A stretch of 64,000 nt of DNA from Aureimonas endophytica (GTDB taxonomy: Bacteria; Pseudomonadota; Alphaproteobacteria; Rhizobiales; Rhizobiaceae), in the NCBI RefSeq assembly GCF_014642635.1, contig NZ_BMIQ01000003.1, forward strand, positions 125,255-189,254, in the 5' to 3' direction. This document shows positions 38,801-46,357 of this stretch, in pieces (the stretch's first letter is position 1; every line of letters starts with the position of its first letter). The position numbers and the translations under genes are program-made. The notes below the pieces were generated by a model. The model saw only the letters and a program-made list of their open reading frames with translations. It made no database searches and was not told the DNA's origin.

Positions 38801-39821
38801 CACTGGCGGCTTCGGCGATCTAGCGGATTGGAGGCAGGCCGAGGTTCGCTGGCGCGAAGACGGTGTTACTCAGAACGACATCGAGCGTTGGAGGGATGGG
38901 GAGTTCTTTGGTCCCGATGTTGGCCAGGTAGGTGCTCCCTGGACGTCACTCAGGCTTACTCATTCGGACGCAAAGCCAGTTTGGGTCGACTGGCTATTAG
39001 AGCTTGCAATGCGATCGGCTGGTGCCGCCCGAGCCCATTTGCAAGCTATGACAACATTCGTCGTCAGCCTTTACCCGCCCTGCACCCCCCTCAATGCCAC
39101 TGAAGCGGCGTTTCTGCTCGAAAACGGGCATGGGCGGGAAGGGGACGCACGGCTCGATCCGCGTCTATTGGCAGCATTTCCAGAGGATCTACTTCGCGAC
39201 ATTACGATCTTGGATCTGCTCGACAGTTGGGGCAAGGAACGCCACGTCTTTCTTGACACTGAACAAGAGGGTTGGCGCGAAGCGGTGGTTCGCGCCCTCG
39301 CAGGAGAGCTAGACTCCCGCCCCGGGCTCCTGGCCTTCGTCGGCAGCGCTCTCGCAGTATCATCGACGCCGCTTGAATGGGCGCAGATTCCTCGACCGAC
39401 GCTGGTGGCCTTAGCAAAGAGCGCCGTTCCGGTCATTGAGGGCTATGCACGTGTCCTACAGACGATATTCGGTGATCTTCGTTCAGAACACATCGATCGA
39501 GTAATAGATATCGGAAAAATAGACTATTTCCCGCCAGCACTACTGCACCGCTTCTTGGAAGATAATAGGATCGACCGAGATCTTCGTCATAACATTGGTG
39601 AACTTGTCGCGGGTCGCCTAAATAAAGGCGACGATGATATAGAGATAAGTTTTTTCGGAGTGCTGACTATGATTGCTGATCAAAGGTTGTCACCGTTTGG
39701 GCAGGAGGTATGCTGGAACTCACTTGCGCTCGGCGAAGCTCTCTTTAAGCTCGTTGGCAAGCGCGGACGATCGGAGGCCGTTTGGCGAACTGGGTCGTCA
39801 GTATCAGTGGATAGCGCCTGA
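35820..39821 (+). CDS. Nuclease-like/NACHT NTPase defence protein
   Basis: A 1333-residue protein. Residues 10-170 look like a restriction-endonuclease fold: FERFAQALAAHVLG (Glu), DGPDGGREA (Asp47) and MQAKF (Gln74-x-Lys76). A NACHT-type STAND NTPase follows, with Walker A GGPGQGKS (292-299) and Walker B FVLDGLDEVP (Asp408 to Glu412), then the NACHT winged-helix region (residues about 500-640, ending in FGFEVRSLQEFMAAAHLM). The remaining 700 residues are helical. This matches bacterial NACHT proteins with antiphage activity. An internal ATG at 35850 is an alternative start. Low-GC codon use marks acquisition. Confidence 0.82.
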   Translation: MLNEPSGNRLMDFDFRTFSTRSFERFAQALAAHVLGPGLMVFGDGPDGGREAVLDGALDFPTTADPWNGYIVMQAKFLQVPKTSAEDANWLAAQLDVELQKFVAPGSRLRKPRYYILVSNARLSPQPSSARGKGGIAKVDAVFSKYRKRLGLVGWRVWHLDQLATYLAGADGLRRSYAAWLSSSDVISDLLEEVGSRHRAVGEALYRYLARELRTHQPVRLQQAGHSGEAATMIEDVFTDLPFKPMNSAPSTTDLPLLSALLDRSRDRLDRESVDAQAREITGRPERILLIGGPGQGKSTVSQFMGQMMRANVLRSDRSGRLPADISRIVNGTLAAATSIVGDQPLPRRIPFRIDLPSFADRLSEAAEGRLTLLRYLAGEVARIADADINVEDIRRWIVEQPTAFVLDGLDEVPPSANRTAVVNAIGEFWDEAHTADLQMVVTTRPQGYNDDLDPTLYVKYEMMPLGPDQAVAYALRLAKNRLSDHVQRERVVGRMREAARSPTTSRLMVSPLQVAILLALIDQRGDAPSDRWTLFDKYFAVVLEREQGKVGPVGEAMRVWSRQIVSLHHRAGFLLHVDAETRGNSEAYLVDAELRDLVRDQLAEEGFEGLELDRITSDLLAASTQRLVLLVQREEGRFGFEVRSLQEFMAAAHLMAGSEALVQRRLETIANRSHWLHVFQIASSKCFAVPDSQHLRDTVVMICRALNDAGDELDRYLRTGSRLALSLLNDGLAFDAPRYRRTLVALAIEILVRGPEALPSTLKKHCASDFTRSTGNIRPHFTSTLEKPRLAAWLLLMRLAADGCDWALDWLSRETPRDEESSAILIALAEATPHKTALDAFLRTTLEQAPPNEIARQFDRLERDKSERRNRIVNKSPCLRILTQRADDIVPSLIISQPTELSLPLASIEVGPKFREVYADIPATPAWEAVRAVVAFHRNPSAAELGSLLNVIKERGWDKPLLSMRLYLPWPLATALMIGRLSGDLNAVAAHVATGGFGDLADWRQAEVRWREDGVTQNDIERWRDGEFFGPDVGQVGAPWTSLRLTHSDAKPVWVDWLLELAMRSAGAARAHLQAMTTFVVSLYPPCTPLNATEAAFLLENGHGREGDARLDPRLLAAFPEDLLRDITILDLLDSWGKERHVFLDTEQEGWREAVVRALAGELDSRPGLLAFVGSALAVSSTPLEWAQIPRPTLVALAKSAVPVIEGYARVLQTIFGDLRSEHIDRVIDIGKIDYFPPALLHRFLEDNRIDRDLRHNIGELVAGRLNKGDDDIEISFFGVLTMIADQRLSPFGQEVCWNSLALGEALFKLVGKRGRSEAVWRTGSSVSVDSA

Positions 39822-39901
39822 GGCATCCCCAACTGCACTGTAAGGTACACAGAGCCGTGCACGTCCGTCTCGTTGATGACCCTAGGCTCAGGACTCATTG
39901 A

Positions 39902-40240
39902 TCAGAGCCAGAAGATAACGGTGGCGGCGATACAGATGGCCGAGAAGAAGGTGTGGGCGCATCGGTCGTAGCGGGTTGCGACGCGTCGCCAGTCTTTCAG
40001 CCTGCCGAACATGATCTCGATCTTGTGGCGCTGCTTGTAGAGGATGGCGTCGTGCGGAACCGGGTTCTTCCGCTTGGCTCGCGACGGGATGCAGGCTTTT
40101 ATGCCGCGCTCGGCCAGTTCCTTGCGCAGCCAGTCGGCATCATAGCCCTTGTCCGCCAGCATCTCCCTGGCGGGCGGCAGGTGCGCCAGCATCAGGCGAG
40201 CCCCACGATAGTCGCTCGTCTGGCCCTCGGTGAGCGTCAT
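39902..40240 (-). CDS. IS5-family transposase, OrfB
   Basis: A 112-residue frame with the second Asp in LADKGYDADWLRKELAERG and the Glu in IEIMFGRLKDWRRVATRYD, the C-terminal DDE half. The coding frame extends upstream of the first ATG (GGLNSKLHAVCDGQGRPLVM), so it is likely made only as a frameshift fusion with OrfA. Confidence 0.88.
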   Translation of the reverse strand: MTLTEGQTSDYRGARLMLAHLPPAREMLADKGYDADWLRKELAERGIKACIPSRAKRKNPVPHDAILYKQRHKIEIMFGRLKDWRRVATRYDRCAHTFFSAICIAATVIFWL

Positions 40241-40287
40241 GACGAGAGGGCGCCCTTGCCCGTCGCAGACCGCGTGCAGCTTGGAGT

Positions 40288-40656
40288 TCAGGCCGCCCTT
40301 GGTGCGTCCGATACGTCGGGGAACATCCCCCCTTTGAGAAGGCTGGCCGCCGTGCGGTGGGCCTTCAGGTGCGTGGCGTCGATCATGAGGCGCTCGGGCC
40401 TTGGCCCTTCACCGGCAAGGGCCGCGAAGATGCGGTTGAAGACCCCGAGCCGAGACCAGCGGATGGAGCGGTTGTAAAGCGTCTTGTGCGGCCCGTAGCC
40501 GCTTGGTGCGTCCTTCCACTGCAAGCCGTTGCGGATCACATAGACGATGCCGCTCACCACGCGCCGATCGTCCACCCGGGGAACGCCATGCGACAACGGA
40601 AAGTGCGGCGCGATCCGCCCCATCTGACGCTCGCTCAACAGAAACAGATCGGCCAT
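40288..40656 (-). CDS. IS5-family transposase, OrfA
   Basis: A 122-residue frame with the N-terminal DUF4096-type domain (MADLFLLSERQMGRIAPHFP, then RRVVSGIVYVIRNGLQWKDA) and the first catalytic Asp in RLMIDATHLKAH. A functional transposase needs a frameshift into OrfB near 40320-40290, where the frame changes to continue as GGLNSKLHAVCDGQGRPL. This programmed frameshift is common in this IS group. Confidence 0.88.
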   Translation of the reverse strand: MADLFLLSERQMGRIAPHFPLSHGVPRVDDRRVVSGIVYVIRNGLQWKDAPSGYGPHKTLYNRSIRWSRLGVFNRIFAALAGEGPRPERLMIDATHLKAHRTAASLLKGGMFPDVSDAPRAA

Positions 40657-40976
40657 CGGAACCTCCTTCCAATGCCGAACTGAATCACGCCTCGATCCAA
40701 ATTAATAGGTCCTGAGCCTAGATTAGTTGCCCTTTACATGTTCAAGGGAACTGATGTTGGGTATGCCGAATCATGTAATTTTTGTCATGAACCACAGGGC
40801 TGAACAATTGGCACTCGCAGCAGCGTAAGTATAAGCCTGAACCGAACAGCTTAAAAACGGACCGGGATAAAACCGGGCCGTTCCGTGCTAACGCAGAAAA
40901 TCCGCTTGGAACGCCATCAAGCGAAACAATTACAATCGTAGATTATCTTGCTTCAGAAGGATGATACAAGCAGACA

Positions 40977-41594
40977 ATGAATGAATATAATATCATTGGT
41001 GAACAAAATCTGACTAATCCGTACTGGCATGAGGCTTACAAGCCTCACCTTGTTGACAGGATTGAGGTTCGGCTTCTCTGCTTTGAGATAAATAACATTG
41101 TCTCTGCCAGCATGAGTCAGCAGAGATCTGGCGATTTATTGGATGAAGGAGAGGAAAAGCCTGACTTTTCGCCATTAGAAAGACTTTGTTATGCCATGGC
41201 TGAGACGGAGTTATCAAAACGCCTCTTGCGCATGGCGCTGTTGGTTCGGACGTTTGACGACACGATGCTTCGCTTTGAGCAAGCAGAAGCATACGAAGCT
41301 CACAAGCGAGACATTGAATTACGGCATATCGGCTTTGGAGCTACATTAAAAGGCAAGGAAGATATAACGAATACGATCCGAGAATGCTGCAACAAAATCA
41401 TTCACGCTGATGATGTTCGTCCAGTGTACAAGACAGAAGATGATCGTTACGACGCCAAAGCGCGTTGGGGGATGGAGGGAACAATCGAATTTGAAGGCAC
41501 TCAAGGCAATTCAGAATGGCAGATATCCATTTTCATCCTCGAATTGCTTGAGGGGATAATTGAGCTTATCGAGTTTGGAGAGAAGCGCTCGTAA
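40977..41594 (+). CDS. Hypothetical helical protein with HEPN-like motif
   Basis: A 205-residue, AT-rich gene of foreign composition. It is alpha-helical, with RECCNKIIHADDVRP at 132-146 resembling the late helix of HEPN-like proteins (Arg and His spaced by seven residues; not the strict RNxxxH). The family is not recognised. It follows the IS5 element by 258 bp, with no gene between, and precedes a toxin-antitoxin cluster. Confidence 0.5.
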   Translation: MNEYNIIGEQNLTNPYWHEAYKPHLVDRIEVRLLCFEINNIVSASMSQQRSGDLLDEGEEKPDFSPLERLCYAMAETELSKRLLRMALLVRTFDDTMLRFEQAEAYEAHKRDIELRHIGFGATLKGKEDITNTIRECCNKIIHADDVRPVYKTEDDRYDAKARWGMEGTIEFEGTQGNSEWQISIFILELLEGIIELIEFGEKRS

Positions 41595-41809
41595 CAGCTC
41601 ACTGAATTTCCCCATTTTTGATCGGACACACAGCCTGACAGGAAGGCTGAAGGCTATCCTTGAGGACAAGCTGGTGTCCGAACAGTACCAGTGGATCTCG
41701 CTGATCAAGGGAATGGGCTCGTCGACTTCACCGTTAAAGGGTAGTGCCTCACGACAACGGTCTTTTTGCGAAGTCTTATCGCGTCGCTCTCTCCAAACCG
41801 CGACATGCA

Positions 41810-41844
41810 TATACGCCATTGACGCAATACGCCAAAGGCGTATA
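41810..41844. promoter_or_regulatory. Operator of the HigBA-like module
   Basis: A perfect palindrome ATACGCC-AAA-GGCGTAT (41827-41843) lies 9 bp before the toxin ATG. A further copy of the half-site, TATACGCC, is at 41810-41817, giving three half-sites. HigA-type antitoxins bind such repeats to repress their own promoter. Confidence 0.65.
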
Positions 41845-41852
41845 ACGTCACA

Positions 41853-42179
41853 ATGAGAATTATCCGCCTTAGGCCATATCTGCGCGCGATGGATCGCATG
41901 GGGATGGATGATGCGGCCATGCGTAAAATCGAGCGCAACTTGGTCATGGCGCCCGAGGCACATCCCGTCATCCGGGGTTTGCGTGGCGTTCGCAAAGCGC
42001 GTTTCGCTTTACCCGGGCGCGGAAAAAGCGGCGGTGGTCGTGTCATCTATTATGTCGCGGTCGGAACCGCGATCTACCTTATGACAGCCTACCCGAAAAA
42101 CGAAGCTGACGATCTCTCACCCGAGCAGCGCAAGCGTATCCTCGCGGTGATTGAAAGCCTGAAAGGAGAGAATTCATGA
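41853..42179 (+). CDS. RelE/HigB-type toxin
   Basis: A 108-residue protein with the RelE-like fold: helical start, then RGLRGVRKARFALPGRGKSG, VIYYVAVGTAIYLMTAYPKN and a Lys-rich last helix. Such toxins cut mRNA at the ribosome. Its stop overlaps the antitoxin start by 4 bp, with the toxin gene first, as in HigBA. Confidence 0.8.
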   Translation: MRIIRLRPYLRAMDRMGMDDAAMRKIERNLVMAPEAHPVIRGLRGVRKARFALPGRGKSGGGRVIYYVAVGTAIYLMTAYPKNEADDLSPEQRKRILAVIESLKGENS

Positions 42180-42475
42180 GCCGAGTGGGCGAAGACCTGA
42201 TCGAAGCCTTCGAGGAAATGGCGGCCGATCTTCGGGGTGATACGCGGGCTGAAAGCTACGAGATCCCGGCCGACGTAATGACACCGGAGCGCATCCGTGC
42301 GCTACGCTCCAAGCTAGCGACAAGCACTCGTGCCTTCGAACAGGAGTTCGCCATTCCGGCGCGAACCATGGAAGCCTACGAACAAGGACGACGTCGGCCG
42401 GATCGCGCGACAATCACGCTGTTGCGGGTGATCGAGCGGGAGCCGGATGCGGTGCGCCGTGCCTTAGCGCCGTAA
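42176..42475 (+). CDS. HigA-type HTH antitoxin
   Basis: A 99-residue protein. The C-terminal half is an XRE-type helix-turn-helix (RSKLATSTRAFEQEFAIPAR, then MEAYEQGRRRPDRATITLL) and the N-terminal part would wrap the toxin. Order (toxin first) and the upstream triple half-site fit autoregulation. Confidence 0.82.
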   Translation: MSRVGEDLIEAFEEMAADLRGDTRAESYEIPADVMTPERIRALRSKLATSTRAFEQEFAIPARTMEAYEQGRRRPDRATITLLRVIEREPDAVRRALAP

Positions 42476-42621
42476 AAAGATGCCGAACGTCATCCATCTC
42501 CTGGCGGTCGCCGAGAAGATTTCGGTTTTCGCGGAAGAGCTCGAGTGACGAGATCCTCTCAGCCCATCAAGAAGTCGAGTGATTAAAAGATAATAGCTGT
42601 CCCTCTTGAAATGGTTGTGGA

Positions 42622-43047
42622 TTATGCTCGAGATCTGCCGACCCCAGCCCTCCGCTTCTTCTCAGTCGCCGAACGCGGCAACATGGCGTAAGGGCGGATC
42701 AGGACCGAAGCCGGGATCTGTAGTTCAACATGAAGCCGGTTCGCGACGGCCATGGTCAGCCCCCGTTTGCGGTTCAGGAACTCCGACAGACGCGATTTCG
42801 AGCCAAACACCGGCACAAGCTTCTCGCGCGAAATATGGCGATCAGCCATGATGGTCTTCACCGCGTCCACGGCATCGGGCGCCTCGATCGGCCACGCCTT
42901 CGCTTCATAGGCCTCGATCAGGGAGGACAACACGTCGAAGCGATCGGCTTCCTCGGTGCCCGGCTCGGGCTCGTGGACGAAATACTGCTCCACCTCGGCC
43001 AAGGCCCAATCGTAATCGGCTTCGGTGCGGATCGGGCGGATATCCAT
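42622..43047 (-). CDS. HigA-type antitoxin of a broken module
   Basis: A 141-residue HigA-like protein: N-terminal MDIRPIRTEADYDWALAEVE, then an HTH (HISREKLVPVFGSKSRLSEF) with the conserved LNRKRGLTMAVANRL helix. It lies directly downstream of a truncated toxin gene, whose stop overlaps its ATG by 1 nt. It may act as an orphan antitoxin or regulator. The last 25 residues (SATEKKRRAGVGRSRA end) look non-conserved, so the 3' end may be altered too. Confidence 0.78.
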   Translation of the reverse strand: MDIRPIRTEADYDWALAEVEQYFVHEPEPGTEEADRFDVLSSLIEAYEAKAWPIEAPDAVDAVKTIMADRHISREKLVPVFGSKSRLSEFLNRKRGLTMAVANRLHVELQIPASVLIRPYAMLPRSATEKKRRAGVGRSRA

Positions 43048-43163
43048 CAGACGGTCTCCGGATTGATGCGGTCGTACTCGGCATGCGTCCCGACGAACTT
43101 CACCAGGACGCGGCGAAATCCGTAGGAAACGTGGACGATCAAGCGAAACTTGTTGCCACCGAT
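43047..43163 (-). pseudogene. HigB toxin, C-terminal remnant
   Basis: The minus strand ends NKFRLIVHVSYGFRRVLVKF, VGTHAEYDRINPETV, stop, which is the conserved C-terminus of HigB-type RNase toxins. The first half is missing; sequence upstream of about 43163 is unrelated. The toxin is therefore inactive. Confidence 0.7.
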
Positions 43164-43228
43164 TGGAGGCGTCCTCGCTCGGCAACGGACTCTCCAGAAC
43201 CAGTTTAACGCTGGAACGCAGCGTTGGC

Positions 43229-43245
43229 GTATGCTATTGTCATAC
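43229..43245. promoter_or_regulatory. Candidate operator of TacAT-like module
   Basis: GTATG-CTATTGT-CATAC, an inverted repeat immediately before the antitoxin ATG (43248). DUF1778 antitoxins repress their promoters through such palindromes. Confidence 0.45.
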
Positions 43246-43247
43246 AC

Positions 43248-43523
43248 ATGGCCCAGCCCTCCGTCACCTCCATTCTCAGCGTCCGCATCAGCCCCGACGA
43301 ACGCGCCCTGCTCGAGAACGCGGCCGAGCAGGCGCATACCAACCTGTCGGACTTCGTCCGCCGCAAGGCGCTCGAGGCGGCGGAGATCGACGTCCTGAAC
43401 CGCAACGTCGTCACCATCCCGGCCAAGGACTGGGAAAAGTTCGAGGCCTGGATCGAACGACCCGCGACCAAGGTCACGGCGATCGAGCAGCTCGCCGCGC
43501 GGACGCCCAGCTGGGAACGCTGA
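43248..43523 (+). CDS. DUF1778 (TacA-type) antitoxin
   Basis: A 91-residue ribbon-helix-helix protein with ILSVRISPDERALLENAAEQ and FVRRKALEAAE, and a C-terminal tail that binds the toxin (PAKDWEKFEAWIERP). It partners the acetyltransferase gene that starts 1 nt after its stop. Confidence 0.85.
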   Translation: MAQPSVTSILSVRISPDERALLENAAEQAHTNLSDFVRRKALEAAEIDVLNRNVVTIPAKDWEKFEAWIERPATKVTAIEQLAARTPSWER

Positions 43524-43524
43524 C

Positions 43525-44040
43525 GTGACGGCGGTCGATCCGCCGCGTCCCCTCGCCGAGGAAGACGACCGCGAAGCCTTCGACTGCGGCCGCGACGCTC
43601 TGAACGCCTGGTTCCGCCGGCATGCCTGGAGCAACCATTCGGCGGGCATGTCGCGGGTCAGCGTCCTCACCGCCCGCGATAGCAGGACACTCGTCGGCTA
43701 CGTCACCCTGAGCGCGGCGCATATCGAGCGCGCCTTCCTGCCGAAGCCGCAGCAGCGCAACCGCCCCGACCCCATTCCCGTCACGCTGCTCGGCCAGCTC
43801 GCGGTCGATCGCGCCTATCATGGCCAGGGGCACGCCACCTCGCTGCTGCTCTACGCGCTCCGCACGGCGCTCCGGGCATCGGAGAGCATCGCCAGCGCCG
43901 GGGTGCTGACCCATCCGCTCGACGACGTCGTCCGCGGCTTCTATGCCCGCTGGGGCTTCGAGGATCTGCCGCACGACCCGCGGCGCGCCATGCTCGTCCG
44001 CATGGTCGACCTGCGGGTGAGCCTCAGCCCCGAGGGTTGA
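43525..44040 (+). CDS. GNAT acetyltransferase toxin (TacT-type)
   Basis: A 171-residue GNAT protein starting with GTG. The acetyl-CoA loop is VDRAYHGQGHATSLL (Q/R-x2-G-x-G/A form), with GVLTHPLDD and FYARWGFEDLPHDPRRAML near the end, as in TacT, AtaT and ItaT toxins, which acetylate aminoacyl-tRNA and stop translation. It is coupled to the DUF1778 antitoxin. Confidence 0.88.
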   Translation: MTAVDPPRPLAEEDDREAFDCGRDALNAWFRRHAWSNHSAGMSRVSVLTARDSRTLVGYVTLSAAHIERAFLPKPQQRNRPDPIPVTLLGQLAVDRAYHGQGHATSLLLYALRTALRASESIASAGVLTHPLDDVVRGFYARWGFEDLPHDPRRAMLVRMVDLRVSLSPEG

Positions 44041-44047
44041 GATCCGC

Positions 44048-44290
44048 ATGTGCAATCTCTACTCGCTGACGAAAGGCCCTTCGACCATTCTCGAATTCAC
44101 CCGCGCCCTACGGAGCGAGGTCGGTAACCTCAAACTGCTGCCGGGGATCTTCCCCGACATAGCGGCGCCTGTCGTGCGGACCGGAGCCGACGGCACCCGG
44201 GAGCTTGTGCGTGCCCGCTGGGGCGTGCCGACGCCAAGATCAACCTCGATGGTCCCGATGGTCCGACCTTCGTTTGGGCGAAGGGAATGA
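44048..44290 (+). pseudogene. SOS-response-associated peptidase (HMCES/YedK-like), truncated
   Basis: The frame starts MCNLYSLTKGPSTILEF, with the catalytic Cys2 of the SRAP family, and continues to RARWGVPTPRS. It then departs into non-family sequence and stops after 80 residues, where complete members run to 200-240. The ARWG core survives but the conserved NIR/N-terminal active-site His region is lost, so this is a fragment. Confidence 0.7.
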
Positions 44291-44368
44291 ACCATAGTGA
44301 AAGGCACCGAGCGCTCGGCCTTGTCATCGAAAACCGGGGAATGCTGCGCCAGCGTTGAAGGGACATTC

Positions 44369-44770
44369 ATGGAAGCTGAACTCTCGGACGCCGAACTCGA
44401 CGCCGCCGACGAGCGCGGTCGCAAGCTTGAACGATCGACGCCGCAGGCGACGGGCGCCCGCTACGATGCGGAGACGGATCGGCTGGTGATCGATTTCGCC
44501 AACGGCTCGACGTTCATGGTGCCGCCTCGGCTCCTGCAGGGCCTTGAGGACGCGAGTTCGACCGAACTGGCGGAGGTCGAGGTTCGATACGGCTACGCGC
44601 TTCGCTGGCCGTCCCTGGACGTGGATTTCACGGTTCCTGGCGTCGTCGCGGGGATCTTCGGTACGGCGAGCTATATGGCTGCGCATGCCGGGCGGACGCG
44701 CTCGGCCGCGAAGGCGGCTGCGTCCCGCGCAAACGGCAAGAAGGGTGGCCGACCCCGCAAAACCGCTTGA
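44369..44770 (+). CDS. DUF2442-domain protein (orphan antitoxin-like)
   Basis: A 133-residue protein. The middle (RYDAETDRLVIDFANGSTFM, then VRYGYALRWPSLDVDFTVPG) is the DUF2442 fold, usually the antitoxin partner of a small DUF4160 toxin. The C-terminus is Lys/Arg/Gly-rich (AKAAASRANGKKGGRPRK). No DUF4160 gene is adjacent: the space upstream (44291-44368) is too short. The ATG at 44369 starts the family sequence. Confidence 0.75.
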   Translation: MEAELSDAELDAADERGRKLERSTPQATGARYDAETDRLVIDFANGSTFMVPPRLLQGLEDASSTELAEVEVRYGYALRWPSLDVDFTVPGVVAGIFGTASYMAAHAGRTRSAAKAAASRANGKKGGRPRKTA

Positions 44771-45184
44771 GGCAGCGCTATCACCAACGCTTTGTCTGCA
44801 TCCGGTTTCCGGAAGACACGACGGTACGGCCGCCCCGACCGGAGCCCTCCATAGCGAAGGGAGGGGTGGCCCGGATCGCAGCCGCCCTCCCCCTCGTTCA
44901 GCTTAGGCGGCGTCGCACCGCTCGATCTCGGCGAAAACGGCAGGTCGATCCGCCTGTAGAGCGGCAGATGACTGCGGACTTCGTCGTGAAGCCTAAGGCC
45001 AGGCTTTTGATCCATGCGGATCAGTTCCAGGACCCGGCCGACGTTGAGCTGATCCGTGCCATAGGGCTTGGCAGGATCGATGATCCAGCTCTGTAAGGCC
45101 TCCGCGAGCGCACCGTCTTCCCGCCGATGCTTGGGACGCCCGTCGTCCGGATCGATGCCGAGTTTTCGACAGGCCATCCTGGCG
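44771..45184. other. 414-bp region without a supported gene
   Basis: Between the DUF2442 gene and the ISL3 remnant. A minus-strand frame through 44671-45327 has a stretch (PAKPYGTDQLNVGRVLELIR, DQKPGLRLHDEVRSHLP) that is somewhat protein-like, but its end runs through the neighbouring real gene and I do not recognise it. It may be a decayed mobile gene. Confidence 0.4.
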
Positions 45185-46268
45185 TTCGCACTCCGTCTCC
45201 TACCACTCCTGCCGGACCGCAATGCCGGAACGCCGGCGGATTGGCTGCGAGCCCATCGTGGCGTCGAGACGATCGCGCGTGATCGCGCCGAGGTCTTTGC
45301 CGAAGGCATTCGGGCGGGCGCGCCCAAAGCGCGGCAGGTCGTCGATCGGTGGCATCTGCTTTGTAACGTCAGCGCCGCATTCTAGTCGATTGCTGCCGGG
45401 CACCATCGCCAGATCAAGGAAATTGCCGAGACGATCCGCTCGAGCGCGCAGGGGGCGAAGGCACCGAGATAGCCTCACCATGCGCACGCCGACGGCCGCG
45501 GAACGTCGAAGTCAGCTGCGTCATGAACTGCGAGCCGAAGCCTATGCCGAGATGGAGCGGCTTCTGGCCGCCAGCAGCAGCCAGGCCGGCGTGCCGCGAG
45601 CCCTCAGCCTGGATCGCAAGACCGTCAGGCGCTGGATCCCGGGCCGTGGACCGCCGCGGTGGAAGAAGCCTGAACGGCCGACCGTCCTTGATCCCTATCG
45701 GGATCATCTCGAGCAGCGCTGGCGCGAAGGCTGTCGCAACAGCGCCGAGTTGGCTCGCGAACTGCAGCGTCAGGGCATTACCGTTCATTCCCATGTCGTT
45801 CGCGAGTGGGGGACACGTCGACGTCGCGAGGGTGCCGACCGGCTCGATCTCGATCGATTGCGACCGGGCTGCCGCTGGCGCCCGCCCTCCACCGATCGTA
45901 CCGCACGGCTTCTGCAATCCGACGTCGATACGCTCGGCGACAAGGATCGTCGGTTCGTTGATCGCCTGAGAGAAGCGGTTCCCGATCTGTCGAACGTTGT
46001 CGACCTGGTCGGGCGCTTGAACAGCCTCTTGCGCAGGCAATCGACCGAAAGCTTGGCCGCTTGGTTTGTCGGCGCCGCAGCCACGCCGTCGGCACGATTT
46101 GCCGCCAACTTTCACCGCGATATCGACGCGCTCGCCGCCGCGATTGACACGCCGTGGACGATCAGCCCTGTGGAGAGCCAGATCAGCCGTCTCCAGATGA
46201 TCAAGAGGACGATATACAGGCGCGCCGGCTTCGACCTACTGCGCGAATGCGTCATGGCGTCACGATGA
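45185..46268 (+). pseudogene. ISL3-family transposase, 5'-truncated and frameshifted
   Basis: The sequence LLPDRNAGTPADWLRAHRGV, then QVVDRWHLLCNVSAAF followed by TAG at 45383-45385, is the middle of an ISL3-type transposase. After the stop, another frame carries PRALSLDRKTVRRW and continues through SNVVDLVGRLNSLLRRQS to PWTISPVESQISRLQMIKRT at the C-terminus. The N-terminal zinc-finger part is absent. One stop and one frame change make it non-functional. Confidence 0.75.
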
Positions 46269-46357
46269 CCGCTCCACATAAAGTGCGGGAGAACCAAAAT
46301 TCAGCCGGCATTGACACGGCCCCGCCATGCAAGTTTTCCTACGGCAGCTCAGCCGCT

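Larger units (their letters stand above)
39885..40718. mobile_element. IS5-family insertion sequence (834 bp)
   Basis: Inverted ends GGCTCAGGACT and AGGACCTGAGCC-type repeats bound the element; left CTAGGCTCAGGAC at 39882-39894 and its inverse at 40709-40721. TA flanks both ends, fitting a short IS427/IS1031-type target duplication. It carries two overlapping transposase frames on the minus strand. Confidence 0.85.

Noticed and set aside
40961-40984. Seven-residue leader peptide overlapping the start of the AT-rich gene
   Set aside because: The purine-rich stretch abuts its ATG with no spacing, so translation is unlikely.
41595-41720. Protein-like stretch (THSLTGRLKAILEDK, YQWISLIKGMGSS)
   Set aside because: Possibly a gene remnant but too short and not recognised.
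44671-45327. Minus-strand 218-aa open frame
   Set aside because: Its ends lie opposite the DUF2442 gene and the ISL3 remnant. The middle looks partly protein-like but I recognise nothing; not listed as a gene.
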